From the NCBI RefSeq assembly GCF_000220835.1, contig NZ_GL985606.1, positions 242,065 through 291,164 on the forward strand: DNA of 49,100 nucleotides, given 5' to 3'. The stretch's first letter is position 1. Every line of letters begins with the position of its first letter. Source of the DNA: Actinomyces sp. oral taxon 448 str. F0400. Its GTDB lineage: Bacteria; Actinomycetota; Actinomycetes; Actinomycetales; Actinomycetaceae. The notes under the pieces are model-generated. The model searched no databases, had not been told where the DNA came from, and saw nothing but the letters and a program-made list of their open reading frames with translations. A program made the translations under genes and the position numbers. Below, piece after piece: positions 40,264 to 49,100 of this stretch.

Positions 40264-42273
40264 ATGGTTCCCGATCATCGTCCCCTGGCGTCCCGTCTGC
40301 GCTCGCGAATACCCTGCGCCCGTCGCGCTCTGCGCACTCTCCTCGTGGGCGCACTCGTGCTTCTGGTCGGCGCCGTCGCCGCCAGGCTGCTCTGGCCCGA
40401 GCACCCCGGCCTCGACATCGTCCCCGTAGAGAACGGAACGGGCGCAGAAGGCCTTCCCGACCTTCCCGCGGACATCACCTATCGCAGCAGCGCCGGGATC
40501 ATCGCCGCCTGGCTGCTCAGCCGAGCGAACCGATACCTGCAGGAGCTGGAGGAATGGGATAAGTCCTCGACCGTCGGGCGCCGGGTCACCATGAGACTGC
40601 ATCTCGCACTGGCGGTCGTCGCCCTGGGACTCGGCGGATGGGCCGCCGCAGCCTCCGTACGCCGATGGAGCACGGTCGTCAGCACCACCGGGGGTGGTGT
40701 GACGGAGATCCTCCTCGTCGCTCTCGTGCCGATCGCTCTGGCTCTGGCAGCCGCCGCCACCGCACTGCTCAACGTTCTGCGCCCGGTCTCCAGCACCGAG
40801 CCCCTCATCCTCAGCAGGCGGGAACGACCCGCCTGGTGGGCGGCCGTTCTCACCCCGGTGCTCGCGCTGGCGGGGACCGTCGCCGTGGGGCAGGAGTACT
40901 CGGGATCGAACGACGTCTTCACAGCCTCGAAGGCTCCGGCCCAGGACCAGCCGGTCGTTCCGACCAGCTTCGCCCCCGACCCGGCCTGGACGCTGGACGT
41001 CTCCTCGCTCCAGGACATCGTGGCCGGCGCAGCGGGCCCCGTCATCCTCTCCTCCGACGGCGTCCAGGGCCTCGACCCCGGCGACGGCTCGGTGTCCTGG
41101 GAGTTCCGCACGCAAGTCGATCCGCAGTGCGACGACTACAGCACCGAGTACGAGAGCGAACCCGCCGTCAGCAGCTCACCCTGTCTCATCACGAGCCCCG
41201 ACCGGCGGTACGTGGCCGTGCACCTGCCCGGACCCGGGGCTTTTTTCGATCGCCTCCCCGAGCAGAGGACCGTCGTCCTGGACACCATCTGCGGTCAGGT
41301 CGTTCTGGACCGTCTGAATGACAGGGGTGATGTCCACCACCAACGGCTCCAGCTCACCGACAGTGCCGTCCTGGACGGGTACGACGTCTACAGCCTGGAG
41401 GACGGCTCGCGACTGTGGACACTGCCGCAGGCGTTCTCGTCCTCTATTGACTACTCGGGCACGGCCGGTCATTCCTCCTTCATTCTGGCCTTCGCCTACA
41501 GGTCCAACGGGCTCGGGCAGGAGAGGAGCGCCGCCGTGTCAACGGCAAAGCTCATACTGGCCCCGCAGTCGGACCCGTCGGCGACGCGAACAATCGTGAA
41601 TGTCCTGACGCCCCAGTTCTGGAGGGGACTATCGAACTCCGGCTGGGCCGCCGTCCTCACCGACGGCGGAGCCCAGGCCGTCAGCCTCGACGCGCTCGCC
41701 GGAGTCAACGACGCGGATACCACCCGCACGGACCTGGGCGCCGCGGTGGCCCTCAACAGGCAGGCGAGCCTGGCATCGGGTCTCCTCGTCACCGTCCCGC
41801 CCCCTCCGGAGGACACCCAGTGGGAGCAGCAGAAGGACGCGCACCAGTCCGACGCCACGTCCCCGAGTATGGTCGCCGCGGTCTTCGACCCGGCGACGGG
41901 CGACGTCACAGACGCCGCGCACACGCCGGGCCTGGCGGCCGCAAGAGTCGGCATCACAACCCATGCGACGGGCGACGCCGTCGAGAATCGTCTGACCATC
42001 GTTGCGGGGGACGGCGGTGCGGGCGTGTCGTATCCGGTGGACGCTGCGACGGTTCACTCCTCTTCCGACTCCGACACCTTCAACTCCCAGCTCTACGACC
42101 TCGAGCAGGACCGCCTGTTCTCCTCCTCCCTCCGCCAGTCGGGCATCACCGCCCTGAGCACTCCGGGAGCGACACTGGTCGTCCAGACGGTCGACTCATC
42201 GACTTCATCGAACCGCGTCTCGAACCGCGTCCGACTCTTCGCCTTCCCGGAAGACGCATCCGAGACCTCCTGA
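40264..42273 (+). CDS. Membrane protein with PQQ-like beta-propeller domain
   Basis: About 669 aa. The N-terminal part has membrane segments (ALRTLLVGALVLLVGAVAA, LALAVVALGLGGWAAAA, EILLVALVPIALALAAAA and AVLTPVLALAGTVAV). The rest is an extracellular propeller-like domain with PQQ-type repeats (ILSSDGVQGLDPGDGSVSWEF, YDVYSLEDGSRLWTLP, VAAVFDPATGDV). Two Cys (QCDDY, SPCLI) may form a disulfide. The ATG at 40264 is chosen; one at 40216 is also possible, and neither has a strong ribosome binding site. Longer open frame further upstream overlaps the opposing M20 gene and is rejected. Function is unknown; such proteins often act as surface scaffolds. Confidence 0.75.
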   Translation: MVPDHRPLASRLRSRIPCARRALRTLLVGALVLLVGAVAARLLWPEHPGLDIVPVENGTGAEGLPDLPADITYRSSAGIIAAWLLSRANRYLQELEEWDKSSTVGRRVTMRLHLALAVVALGLGGWAAAASVRRWSTVVSTTGGGVTEILLVALVPIALALAAAATALLNVLRPVSSTEPLILSRRERPAWWAAVLTPVLALAGTVAVGQEYSGSNDVFTASKAPAQDQPVVPTSFAPDPAWTLDVSSLQDIVAGAAGPVILSSDGVQGLDPGDGSVSWEFRTQVDPQCDDYSTEYESEPAVSSSPCLITSPDRRYVAVHLPGPGAFFDRLPEQRTVVLDTICGQVVLDRLNDRGDVHHQRLQLTDSAVLDGYDVYSLEDGSRLWTLPQAFSSSIDYSGTAGHSSFILAFAYRSNGLGQERSAAVSTAKLILAPQSDPSATRTIVNVLTPQFWRGLSNSGWAAVLTDGGAQAVSLDALAGVNDADTTRTDLGAAVALNRQASLASGLLVTVPPPPEDTQWEQQKDAHQSDATSPSMVAAVFDPATGDVTDAAHTPGLAAARVGITTHATGDAVENRLTIVAGDGGAGVSYPVDAATVHSSSDSDTFNSQLYDLEQDRLFSSSLRQSGITALSTPGATLVVQTVDSSTSSNRVSNRVRLFAFPEDASETS

Positions 42274-42299
42274 AACCCGCATCGGCCGCGGCTTCGCAC

Positions 42300-43808
42300 T
42301 CACACCTGTGGGTGCCGTCGGCGCCGCACGGCGCGCTCGCGCCACACCCGCAGTGTGGCCGCGGGACCGATCGGGCCCAGACCGCCCAATGAATCGTCCA
42401 CCAGCACGGGCACACCCTCGAGCCGGTCGGGAACGAACTCGCGGCCGCGCGTGACGACGAGGGTGAGGTCGCGCAGCACCCCCAGCCCCTCACGCGGGTC
42501 CCCCGCCACAGCGATGATGTCGGCCTCGAACCCCTCGGCCAGCACCCCGGTGACCCCGGCGCGGCCGATGGCCGCCGCCGCCCGCGACGTCGCCGCGAGG
42601 ATGACCTCGGTACGAGGAAGACCGACCCACTCCAGCGCCTCCAACCCGCCGACGTAACCGCGCTGCGGCACCCCGGGAATGCCGGCGTCGTGCCCGGCGA
42701 CGATCCGCACGCCGTGCTCCCACAGCCGGCGAGCGGGCGGGGCGTAGGAATCATCGCGCCGGAGCATCCGCGGCATGTCGGGGGTGATGGTGCAATCGAC
42801 GTGCACACCGGCGCGCGCCATCTCGTCGGCCAGGGCCGGGTCGAACTCGCTGCGACCATCCGCGGTGATGAAGGAGGCGTGGGCGACGTAGTCGACGCCG
42901 GCGCGCACGGCCCGCTCGATTCCCTGGGTGCCGTGAGCGTGCGCGGCCGTCCACTTGCCCAGACGGTGCGCCTCGGCGAAGAGCACCTCGAGTTCGCCCC
43001 CGCTGAACTGGGCGAACCAGGGGGCGGAGCCGCCTGTCATGAAACCGCCGGTGGCCATGACCTTAATGGTGTCGACCCCCATCTTGTGGTGGTGGCGCAC
43101 CTCATGGCGAATCTCGTCGAGTGAGTCGACCTCGGCGCCTGCATGGTAGGAGTGCCCGCCGGTCGTGGTGATCTGGGGACCTGAGGCAATGACGCGCGGC
43201 CCGCGCACGTCCCCGTTGTCGATGGCGTCGCGCACGGCAACGTCGATGTAGTGGCGCGCCCCCAGGCTCTGGACGCTGGTGACGCCCACACTCAGCAGCT
43301 CACGGGCGCTGCGCGTGGCGTTGAGAGTGAGACGGGCGATCTCGTGCGGACCGTAGTCGGGGTATTCGACGTCGGTGCCGGAGGTCGGCAGGTGATCGTG
43401 GGTCTCGATAAGGCCGGGCATGAGCGTGGAGCCGGGCAGGTCGAGGCGTTCGACGTCGGTGGCGACCAGGTCGGTCCGGGAGGCCAGGCGGGCCTCGGCC
43501 TCGGCCGCAGTACCGGCGAACAGGATGCGCTTGCGCCGCAGCAGCACCGCTCCCCCGCGGCCGGCGCGCCGGGCGGCCCCGGCGTCGGCGGCCCCCTCGC
43601 CGTCAGGGCCGACGGCGGGTACGTCGCCGAGAACCTCGAGGGTGCCCGGGGCGTCGCCGCGGCGCCCCGTGATGAGACGGTCGGCGGTCACCAGGACGGT
43701 GGAGCGACCGTCCAGACGCTCCCCGCCATCAGTGGGAGGGGTGATCCACCCGGTGATCTCACCGGGTGCGGGAGGGCCAGGGAAGGGTGGGGTGGGATTG
43801 TCGGTCAT
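42300..43808 (-). CDS. Metal-dependent amidohydrolase (imidazolonepropionase-like)
   Basis: A 502-aa TIM-barrel hydrolase with the expected metal ligands: HDH (137-139, in GLIETHDHLPTSG), a Lys in GVDTIKVMATGG, His in AAHAHGTQGI and VAHASF, and Asp in VAGHDAGIPG. The family cleaves amide, imide or dipeptide bonds (prolidase or imidazolonepropionase types). There is no signal peptide. The ATG at 43808 is chosen; the longer frame to 44162 covers the neighbouring gene. The stop lies 26 bp from the convergent propeller gene. Confidence 0.9.
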   Translation of the reverse strand: MTDNPTPPFPGPPAPGEITGWITPPTDGGERLDGRSTVLVTADRLITGRRGDAPGTLEVLGDVPAVGPDGEGAADAGAARRAGRGGAVLLRRKRILFAGTAAEAEARLASRTDLVATDVERLDLPGSTLMPGLIETHDHLPTSGTDVEYPDYGPHEIARLTLNATRSARELLSVGVTSVQSLGARHYIDVAVRDAIDNGDVRGPRVIASGPQITTTGGHSYHAGAEVDSLDEIRHEVRHHHKMGVDTIKVMATGGFMTGGSAPWFAQFSGGELEVLFAEAHRLGKWTAAHAHGTQGIERAVRAGVDYVAHASFITADGRSEFDPALADEMARAGVHVDCTITPDMPRMLRRDDSYAPPARRLWEHGVRIVAGHDAGIPGVPQRGYVGGLEALEWVGLPRTEVILAATSRAAAAIGRAGVTGVLAEGFEADIIAVAGDPREGLGVLRDLTLVVTRGREFVPDRLEGVPVLVDDSLGGLGPIGPAATLRVWRERAVRRRRHPQV

Positions 43809-43954
43809 GATGCCAGGATCGCAGGTTTCCGCGGGCCCGGCTCTGTCGCCTCGGCAACAGGACCCCGCGCGGGACCCGCCCCCGCGAGCGGGATCAGCCG
43901 TCACCACCGACCGCCGGGAAGCGCCCGTCCGCCCCCGCCCCTCCGCGAGCGCGG

Positions 43955-44869
43955 TCAGCCGCGGGGCATGATGAAGGAGCTGCCGAGGGCGAAGGGAAAT
44001 CCCGGTTTGAGCACGGCGTCGGCGACCGGCTGGGCCAAGTCGATGAGGCCCTCGACCTCGAAGCCCGGTTCGCCGTCGGGTTCGGGAGTGGTGAGCAGTT
44101 CGGAGTAGGGCACGTCGAGGTCCAGCAGGGACATGCCGTCGGCGTGGGCGGCGTTCTCCCACCGGCCGGTCTCCATGTCGAGCAGAGTGCCCAGGTGGAA
44201 GTGCATGACCTGGTCGGCGTCGACCTCGCTGGGTGCGCTCAGCACGTGGTGGGGCTCCGGATCGCGCGGGGCGCGCAGGGTGAACAGGAGGATGGCGCCA
44301 TCACGGGCCGCGCGCAGCATGAGTCGGGCCAGGTGGACGGTGAAGCCGGTGATGTCGAAGTCGGAGGGGCTGGAGCCCATGGCCTCTTCGACGGTCAGTG
44401 CAGGGGTTAGGGGGACGGCGGCGCCGCGGCGCGGGTCGTTGAAGGCGCGCCGCCCGGTGGGGGCCTCGGCGCGCAGGCGCAGGATCGGGCCGGACTCGCC
44501 GGTGGCGGCGGAGTCGGCGGAGTCGGCGCCCGGTGCCAGCAGGGTGCCGGTCTCCACGACCTCGACCCACCCCTCGGGGGTGGGTGAGGGCCCGGGTTCG
44601 GTCTCGACCACGCCCAAGCCGAGTACGGTGGCGAAGTCGGTGCCGTCGGTGGCGCGGTGCCAGGTGATGTCGGTGCCGTCGTGCCAGATGGGGACGACGC
44701 CCTTGAAGGGCAGTCCGAAGCGAACGTGCTCGGGGGCGGCGTGCCGGCCCCGAGCGGGCGTGGCGGCGTGCCGGCCGCGGACGGGTGTGGCGGCGTGCTT
44801 CGGCGTCCTGCCGGTAGGCGGATCAAGCGGGCCGGTGTCGTCGTGCTTCCCCAGGAAGTACTCGCTCAT
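43955..44869 (-). CDS. Hypothetical protein
   Basis: A 304-aa soluble protein. The N-terminus has a short tandem repeat (HAATPVRGRHAATPARGRHA) and is probably disordered; the rest is mixed alpha/beta (PFKGVVPIWHDGTDITWHRA, GFTVHLARLMLRAARDGAIL). It ends FPFALGSSFIMPRG. No family is recognised. It is read in the same direction as the amidohydrolase gene downstream, 146 bp away. Confidence 0.75.
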   Translation of the reverse strand: MSEYFLGKHDDTGPLDPPTGRTPKHAATPVRGRHAATPARGRHAAPEHVRFGLPFKGVVPIWHDGTDITWHRATDGTDFATVLGLGVVETEPGPSPTPEGWVEVVETGTLLAPGADSADSAATGESGPILRLRAEAPTGRRAFNDPRRGAAVPLTPALTVEEAMGSSPSDFDITGFTVHLARLMLRAARDGAILLFTLRAPRDPEPHHVLSAPSEVDADQVMHFHLGTLLDMETGRWENAAHADGMSLLDLDVPYSELLTTPEPDGEPGFEVEGLIDLAQPVADAVLKPGFPFALGSSFIMPRG

Positions 44870-44919
44870 GGTCGCAGCCTACGGGGCGAGTGCGCGCCCG
44901 GCACCCGTCCGGGCATCGG

Positions 44920-45597
44920 TCAGTCGCTCTCGAGGATCACCGTCTCGCGGGAGGAGTACGCCTCGTAGCTCTGACCGCCGTTCTCACCGGCCACGGCCTT
45001 CCGCTCGTAGACGAGGGTCGTGGCGTCCTCGGGCAGGTGGTAGGGCTTGCCGTCCTTCGGCGGGAGGATGAAGGCGTACCACCCGTCGACGTGGTCGGCG
45101 CCGTAGTCGTCGGAGTTGATCGCCTTGATGCCCGCCCGTTCGAAGTCGTCGCCAAGGTCGGACGACGTGCTGAGGTAGCTCCGATGATTCTGATCGCTGT
45201 CATCAACGAGGCTCAGGGCGTGGTCGGTCTCGGGGCTCAGCGAGAGGTCGCCCGTGAAGTTCAGCGTGCAGTGCAGGAGGTAGACCGTCTCGTCCTTGGC
45301 CGAGGACTGCGCCTTGTAGGTTGAGGCATCGAAGTCCGGGATGACCTGATCGCACGACTCGGTCAGGCCGATGGCCTGATCCGACACGGTGACGGGCTCG
45401 ATGGCGTGGGCGCCGGCAACGCCGATCTGGTTCACCCCCTGCGAGGCGGGGGCGACGGGGTCGGCCGCCGGTCGGCCGTCCTGGGTGCCGGGCGCTCCCG
45501 CATCCTGCGGCGCAGCGGCCTGCTCCTGACAGGCGGACATGCCGACGGCGCAGGCCGCGACGGCGGCGGTGATGAGAATCTTGGTGGGGGAGCGCAT
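44920..45597 (-). CDS. Lipoprotein of unknown function
   Basis: A 225-aa lipoprotein (MRSPTKILITAAVAACAV, lipobox MSAC) with GGAG before the ATG at 45597. A Pro/Ala linker is followed by a beta-rich domain resembling DUF4352-like extracellular domains (QVIPDFDASTYKAQ, VYLLHCTLNFTGDLSL, DGWYAFILPPKDGKPYHLP). The conserved pattern of a single strand-rich domain suggests a surface binding protein. The function is unknown. Confidence 0.8.
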   Translation of the reverse strand: MRSPTKILITAAVAACAVGMSACQEQAAAPQDAGAPGTQDGRPAADPVAPASQGVNQIGVAGAHAIEPVTVSDQAIGLTESCDQVIPDFDASTYKAQSSAKDETVYLLHCTLNFTGDLSLSPETDHALSLVDDSDQNHRSYLSTSSDLGDDFERAGIKAINSDDYGADHVDGWYAFILPPKDGKPYHLPEDATTLVYERKAVAGENGGQSYEAYSSRETVILESD

Positions 45598-45801
45598 GAG
45601 GATCTCCGTTCCTGCGGGACTCGTAATAGTTCCCAGTGTGCTCAATGATCGCCCTGACGGCGATGGGAAGGCGTCTGCGGGGAGCTTTCGAGCAACCGCC
45701 GCGTGACAACCGGGCCGAAGCCTCCCTCCTCGACGTGAACGGTCAGGACGCTGCCGCCCTCCGGTCCGGTGGGAGGCGCCCGCCTCCTGCCGTCGTACAG
45801 G

Positions 45802-45845
45802 GCCCCGCCCGGCATCGGAGAACGGCCGGAGCGGGCGGGCGGGGC
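45802..45845 (-). terminator. Possible terminator after the SMP-30-like gene
   Basis: GCCCCGCCCG (45802-45811) and CGGGCGGGGC (45836-45845) are perfectly complementary and lie 24 bp after the stop at 45869 on the minus strand. There is no T run. The 270-bp gap to the next gene holds nothing else recognisable. Confidence 0.35.
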
Positions 45846-45868
45846 GCCGCGCTAAGCGGCATCACCGT

Positions 45869-46732
45869 TCAGCCGAAGGTCAACGGCTCCAAACCTCTGA
45901 CTCCCGGTTCACACGCGTACACGCTGCCGGAAGCCGGCTCGACACCGTCGGGCAGATTCTCGCGGGACGTCGTGATGAACAACAGATCCAGCCCCTCCCC
46001 GCCGAAGGTGCAGGCCGTCACCTTGCTCACCGGCAACTCGACGACCTCGCTGAGCCGTCCGTCGGCGTCGTAGCGCCTGACCGCTGAGCCACGGTGCAGC
46101 GCCACCCACACCCCGCCCTCGGCGTCGACGCACAGCCCGTCGGGTTTGCCGGCCCCCTCGTCGATGTCGACGAAGGGCCGCGGGTCCGCCAGGCCGGCCC
46201 GCGCGTCGTAGTCGAGGACGGTGACCGTCCGCGTCGGGGTGTCCACCCAGTAGCCGAGCTCCCCATCGGGGCTGAAGCCGAGCCCGTTGGCGGTCGTCGC
46301 CCCGCTCCAGGCGAGCACGGGCCCCGTCCCCGGCCCGTCCCAGCGGTAGACGCCGGCCGCACCGACGACCTTGTCGTAGGACATAGTCCCGACCCAGAAG
46401 CGTCCGTCGGGGTCGCAGCCGCCCTCATTCGTGCGGATCGTCGGGTCGTCGGTGAGGCTCACGACCTCCTTCAGGTCGCTCAGATCCTCCTCCCGCCCCA
46501 GGGCGATGCCGCGCTCAGTGGCGACGAGCGCACCGCCGCCCGCGCGCGGGCGGATCACCGACGCCACGCGCGAGGGGACGGGCAGACGCCGGTGGCCGCC
46601 CTCGGCCCTGTCGTCGAGCTCGACGACGACGCCGGCCAGCATGTCCACGAACCGCAACCGACCCGTGGCCGGCCACCAGCAGGGGCCCTCACCGTGGTAG
46701 GAGATCGAATCGGTGATGCGCTGCGCCTTCAT
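45869..46732 (-). CDS. SMP-30/gluconolactonase-like protein
   Basis: A 287-aa six-bladed propeller hydrolase. The metal ligands of the family are present: Glu15 in YHGEGPCWW, Asn in TRTNEGGCDPDGRFWVG-type and TTANGLGFSPDG motifs, and Asp in GKPDGLCVDAEGGVW. It probably hydrolyses a sugar lactone, so a role in sugar acid catabolism is possible. It stands alone between a lipoprotein gene and nrdF. Confidence 0.9.
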   Translation of the reverse strand: MKAQRITDSISYHGEGPCWWPATGRLRFVDMLAGVVVELDDRAEGGHRRLPVPSRVASVIRPRAGGGALVATERGIALGREEDLSDLKEVVSLTDDPTIRTNEGGCDPDGRFWVGTMSYDKVVGAAGVYRWDGPGTGPVLAWSGATTANGLGFSPDGELGYWVDTPTRTVTVLDYDARAGLADPRPFVDIDEGAGKPDGLCVDAEGGVWVALHRGSAVRRYDADGRLSEVVELPVSKVTACTFGGEGLDLLFITTSRENLPDGVEPASGSVYACEPGVRGLEPLTFG

Positions 46733-46815
46733 GGACTCACCCTACGACTTAAGAGACTGCCGGGAGAATGGGTCAAGGGCCGCCAGGAGAACGACGACCC
46801 CGGCCCGGGAACCTT

Positions 46816-46843
46816 GAAAAGCCGGTCCGGCCGGGACGCCGGC

Positions 46844-46844
<1 letters not shown>
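46816..46844 (-). terminator. Intrinsic terminator after nrdF
   Basis: Starting at the nrdF stop on the minus strand, AGCCGG and CCGGCT pair across a 13-base GC-rich loop that can itself pair in part, and TTTT follows. This is a normal rho-independent terminator for nrdF. Confidence 0.6.
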
Positions 46845-47872
<1,028 letters not shown>

Positions 47873-48018
47873 CTACCGATTCGGAGAACCCGAGTCGGTG
47901 ACGGAAGCCTGCGTGATCGGCGGAAATCCCGCTGTTCCAGCTCCCCAAGCCGAATTCCTCCGCGCCCGCGCCGCCTCACGCCCGGGGAGCAGAAGCGGGG
48001 AGAACCGACGCCGCGGGG

Positions 48019-48129
48019 TCAGCGTCGGTCGACGAGAGCCAGACTGAGGGCGGTGATGAGCACCGACAGCAGGGGGCGGCGCGCCGTCGGGCCGGAGGCC
48101 GCCCAGCGCCGGATCCGTCGTGAAGCCAT
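48019..48129 (-). CDS. Possible 36-aa membrane miniprotein
   Basis: An ATG at 48129 opens a short frame (MASRRIRRWAASGPTARRP, then LLSVLITALSLALV and DRR) with a basic N-terminus and one hydrophobic segment, in the 455-bp gap between nrdF and the kinase gene. No convincing ribosome binding site is seen, so it may be chance. Confidence 0.25.
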   Translation of the reverse strand: MASRRIRRWAASGPTARRPLLSVLITALSLALVDRR

Positions 48130-48273
48130 ATCGGGAGGCTACGAACCCGCCTCCCCCATCGGCATGGGCAGTCCTCCCCACGGCCGAGCCCTTGCCACAC
48201 TCGCCCTCGTCCCGTCTCCGCCCGAACCCGCTGGCCGCCCCTCCGCCGAGGGGCGACCACCCATAATCGGATC

Positions 48274-48957
48274 ATGGTCTCCCCTCCCCCCACCCGCACC
48301 GGGACCGCGCAGGCGCTGCTAGCCGACCTCGCCGACCGCCTGCCCGCACTCCTCGACACCGTCCCGGCGCGTCTCGTCATCGGACTCGCCGGGCCGCCGG
48401 GGTCGGGCAAGTCCACCCTGGCGGCCCGTCTCGAAACCATTCTGGATGATCGGGGCCTACTGGCCGGGAGCGTGCCGATGGACGGCTTCCACATGTCCAA
48501 CGCCGTACTCGACGAGCTGGGCAGGCGCGGCCGCAAGGGGGCGCCGGACACGTTCGACGTCGAGGGCCTCCTCGCGACGCTCGACCGGGTGCGGGCCCTC
48601 GCACCGGGTCCCGACGGCGAGCCCCGCGAGGTCCTCGCCCCGGTCTACCGGCGCGACCTGCACGAACCGGTCGCGGCCTCCACGCGGGTGAGCGGCCATG
48701 GCGCCGTCATCACCGAGGGCAACTATCTGGCGCTGGACCGGCCGGGATGGAAGGGCGTGCGCGAGCGGGTCGACCTGCTCATCATGCTGGAGGTCGACGA
48801 AGCCGAGCTGGTGCGCCGTCTGGTGGCGCGGCACGAGTCCTTCGGCCGGGACCGGGCCGGCGCCGCCCACTGGGTGCGTACCGTCGACGTGCCCAACGCC
48901 CGACTCGTGACGGCGTCGGCGGCGCGATGCGACGAGGTGTGGCGGGTGCACAACTGA
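48274..48957 (+). CDS. Uridine kinase/phosphoribulokinase-like nucleoside kinase
   Basis: A 227-aa P-loop kinase: Walker A GPPGSGKST (40-48), followed by VPMDGFHMSN, whose Asp and His are conserved in uridine kinase, pantothenate kinase and YfdG-like sugar kinases. VITEGNYLALDRPGW and a lid with RLVARHESFGRDRAGAAHWV follow. The substrate (nucleoside, sugar or pantothenate) cannot be fixed from sequence. No partner genes are present; the last 140 bases of the window hold no gene. Confidence 0.88.
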   Translation: MVSPPPTRTGTAQALLADLADRLPALLDTVPARLVIGLAGPPGSGKSTLAARLETILDDRGLLAGSVPMDGFHMSNAVLDELGRRGRKGAPDTFDVEGLLATLDRVRALAPGPDGEPREVLAPVYRRDLHEPVAASTRVSGHGAVITEGNYLALDRPGWKGVRERVDLLIMLEVDEAELVRRLVARHESFGRDRAGAAHWVRTVDVPNARLVTASAARCDEVWRVHN

Positions 48958-49100
48958 GGGCGGGAAGGCTCCGGGAGCGTCAGCGCTTCCGGTGCCGATC
49001 CTGCGCCGGACGGCGGGGCGTCCTCGCGGGCATCGCATGAGGTGTGTTCACGGTGGTGAACACCACGGTCGGGGGCTGGTGCGACGGGCCGGTGGTGGTA

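Noticed and set aside
39184-41115. 643-residue minus-strand frame
   Set aside because: It is out of frame with the M20 gene and antisense to the propeller gene; Pro/Arg/Ser-rich.

Overview
The window reads as chromosome of a high-GC actinobacterium, most like the Actinomyces/Schaalia group. Signs of this are strong G/C at third codon positions, many GTG starts, actinobacterial lipoproteins, an FHA-type type VII secretion ATPase, a Tad/Flp pilus locus and class Ib NrdF. This placement comes from gene content and style, not from a database search. No rRNA, tRNA, CRISPR array, transposase or phage gene was found.

Region 1 (1-13815, minus strand) is accessory and related to type VII secretion. 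It starts with an EssC/EccC-type FtsK/SpoIIIE ATPase (8983-13815), followed by a small helical protein (8443-8916) and a 766-aa helical protein (6071-8371). Next come a lipoprotein (5329-6060), an orphan copy of the large protein's C-terminal domain (5001-5303), three tandem paralogous lipoproteins (2924-4988) and a recombination scar made of two lipoprotein gene fragments (2635-2927). Three more exported proteins end the run, the last cut by the window edge.

Region 2 (13863-23068, minus strand) is a compact Tad/Flp pilus operon: cpaB, cpaE/tadZ-like, cpaF/tadA, tadB, tadC, flp, two TadE-like genes and a TadG-like gene, nearly all translationally coupled. A 931-aa membrane protein with LysM and BTAD-like parts lies between it and the secretion ATPase. 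A likely prepilin peptidase is 14 kb away at 37343-38071.

Region 3 (23234-31371) holds further type VII-like cargo genes: a WXG100 protein ending in a perfect 23-bp-stem terminator, a frameshifted and truncated second copy of the large helical protein (24894-26830, minus), and an intact third module on the plus strand. That module is a small WXG-like protein, a 703-aa large protein and two tandem membrane-anchored proteins. The recurring layout of small helical protein, ~700-aa helical protein and tandem surface-anchored proteins with mosaic variation is the most interesting system here. Its function is unknown to me.

Region 4 (31561-49100) is mainly housekeeping and metabolic: a methionine ABC transporter (metN, metI, metQ) behind an S-box-like SAM riboswitch that overlaps the metN ribosome binding site, an alpha/beta hydrolase, a low-molecular-weight tyrosine phosphatase, an M20 amidohydrolase, a PQQ-like propeller membrane protein, a metal-dependent amidohydrolase, lipoproteins, an SMP-30/gluconolactonase-like protein, nrdF and a P-loop kinase. 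A toxin-antitoxin-like pair (38126-38603) sits between two perfect 54-bp direct repeats made from the 3' end of the M20 gene, suggesting a very small insertion islet.
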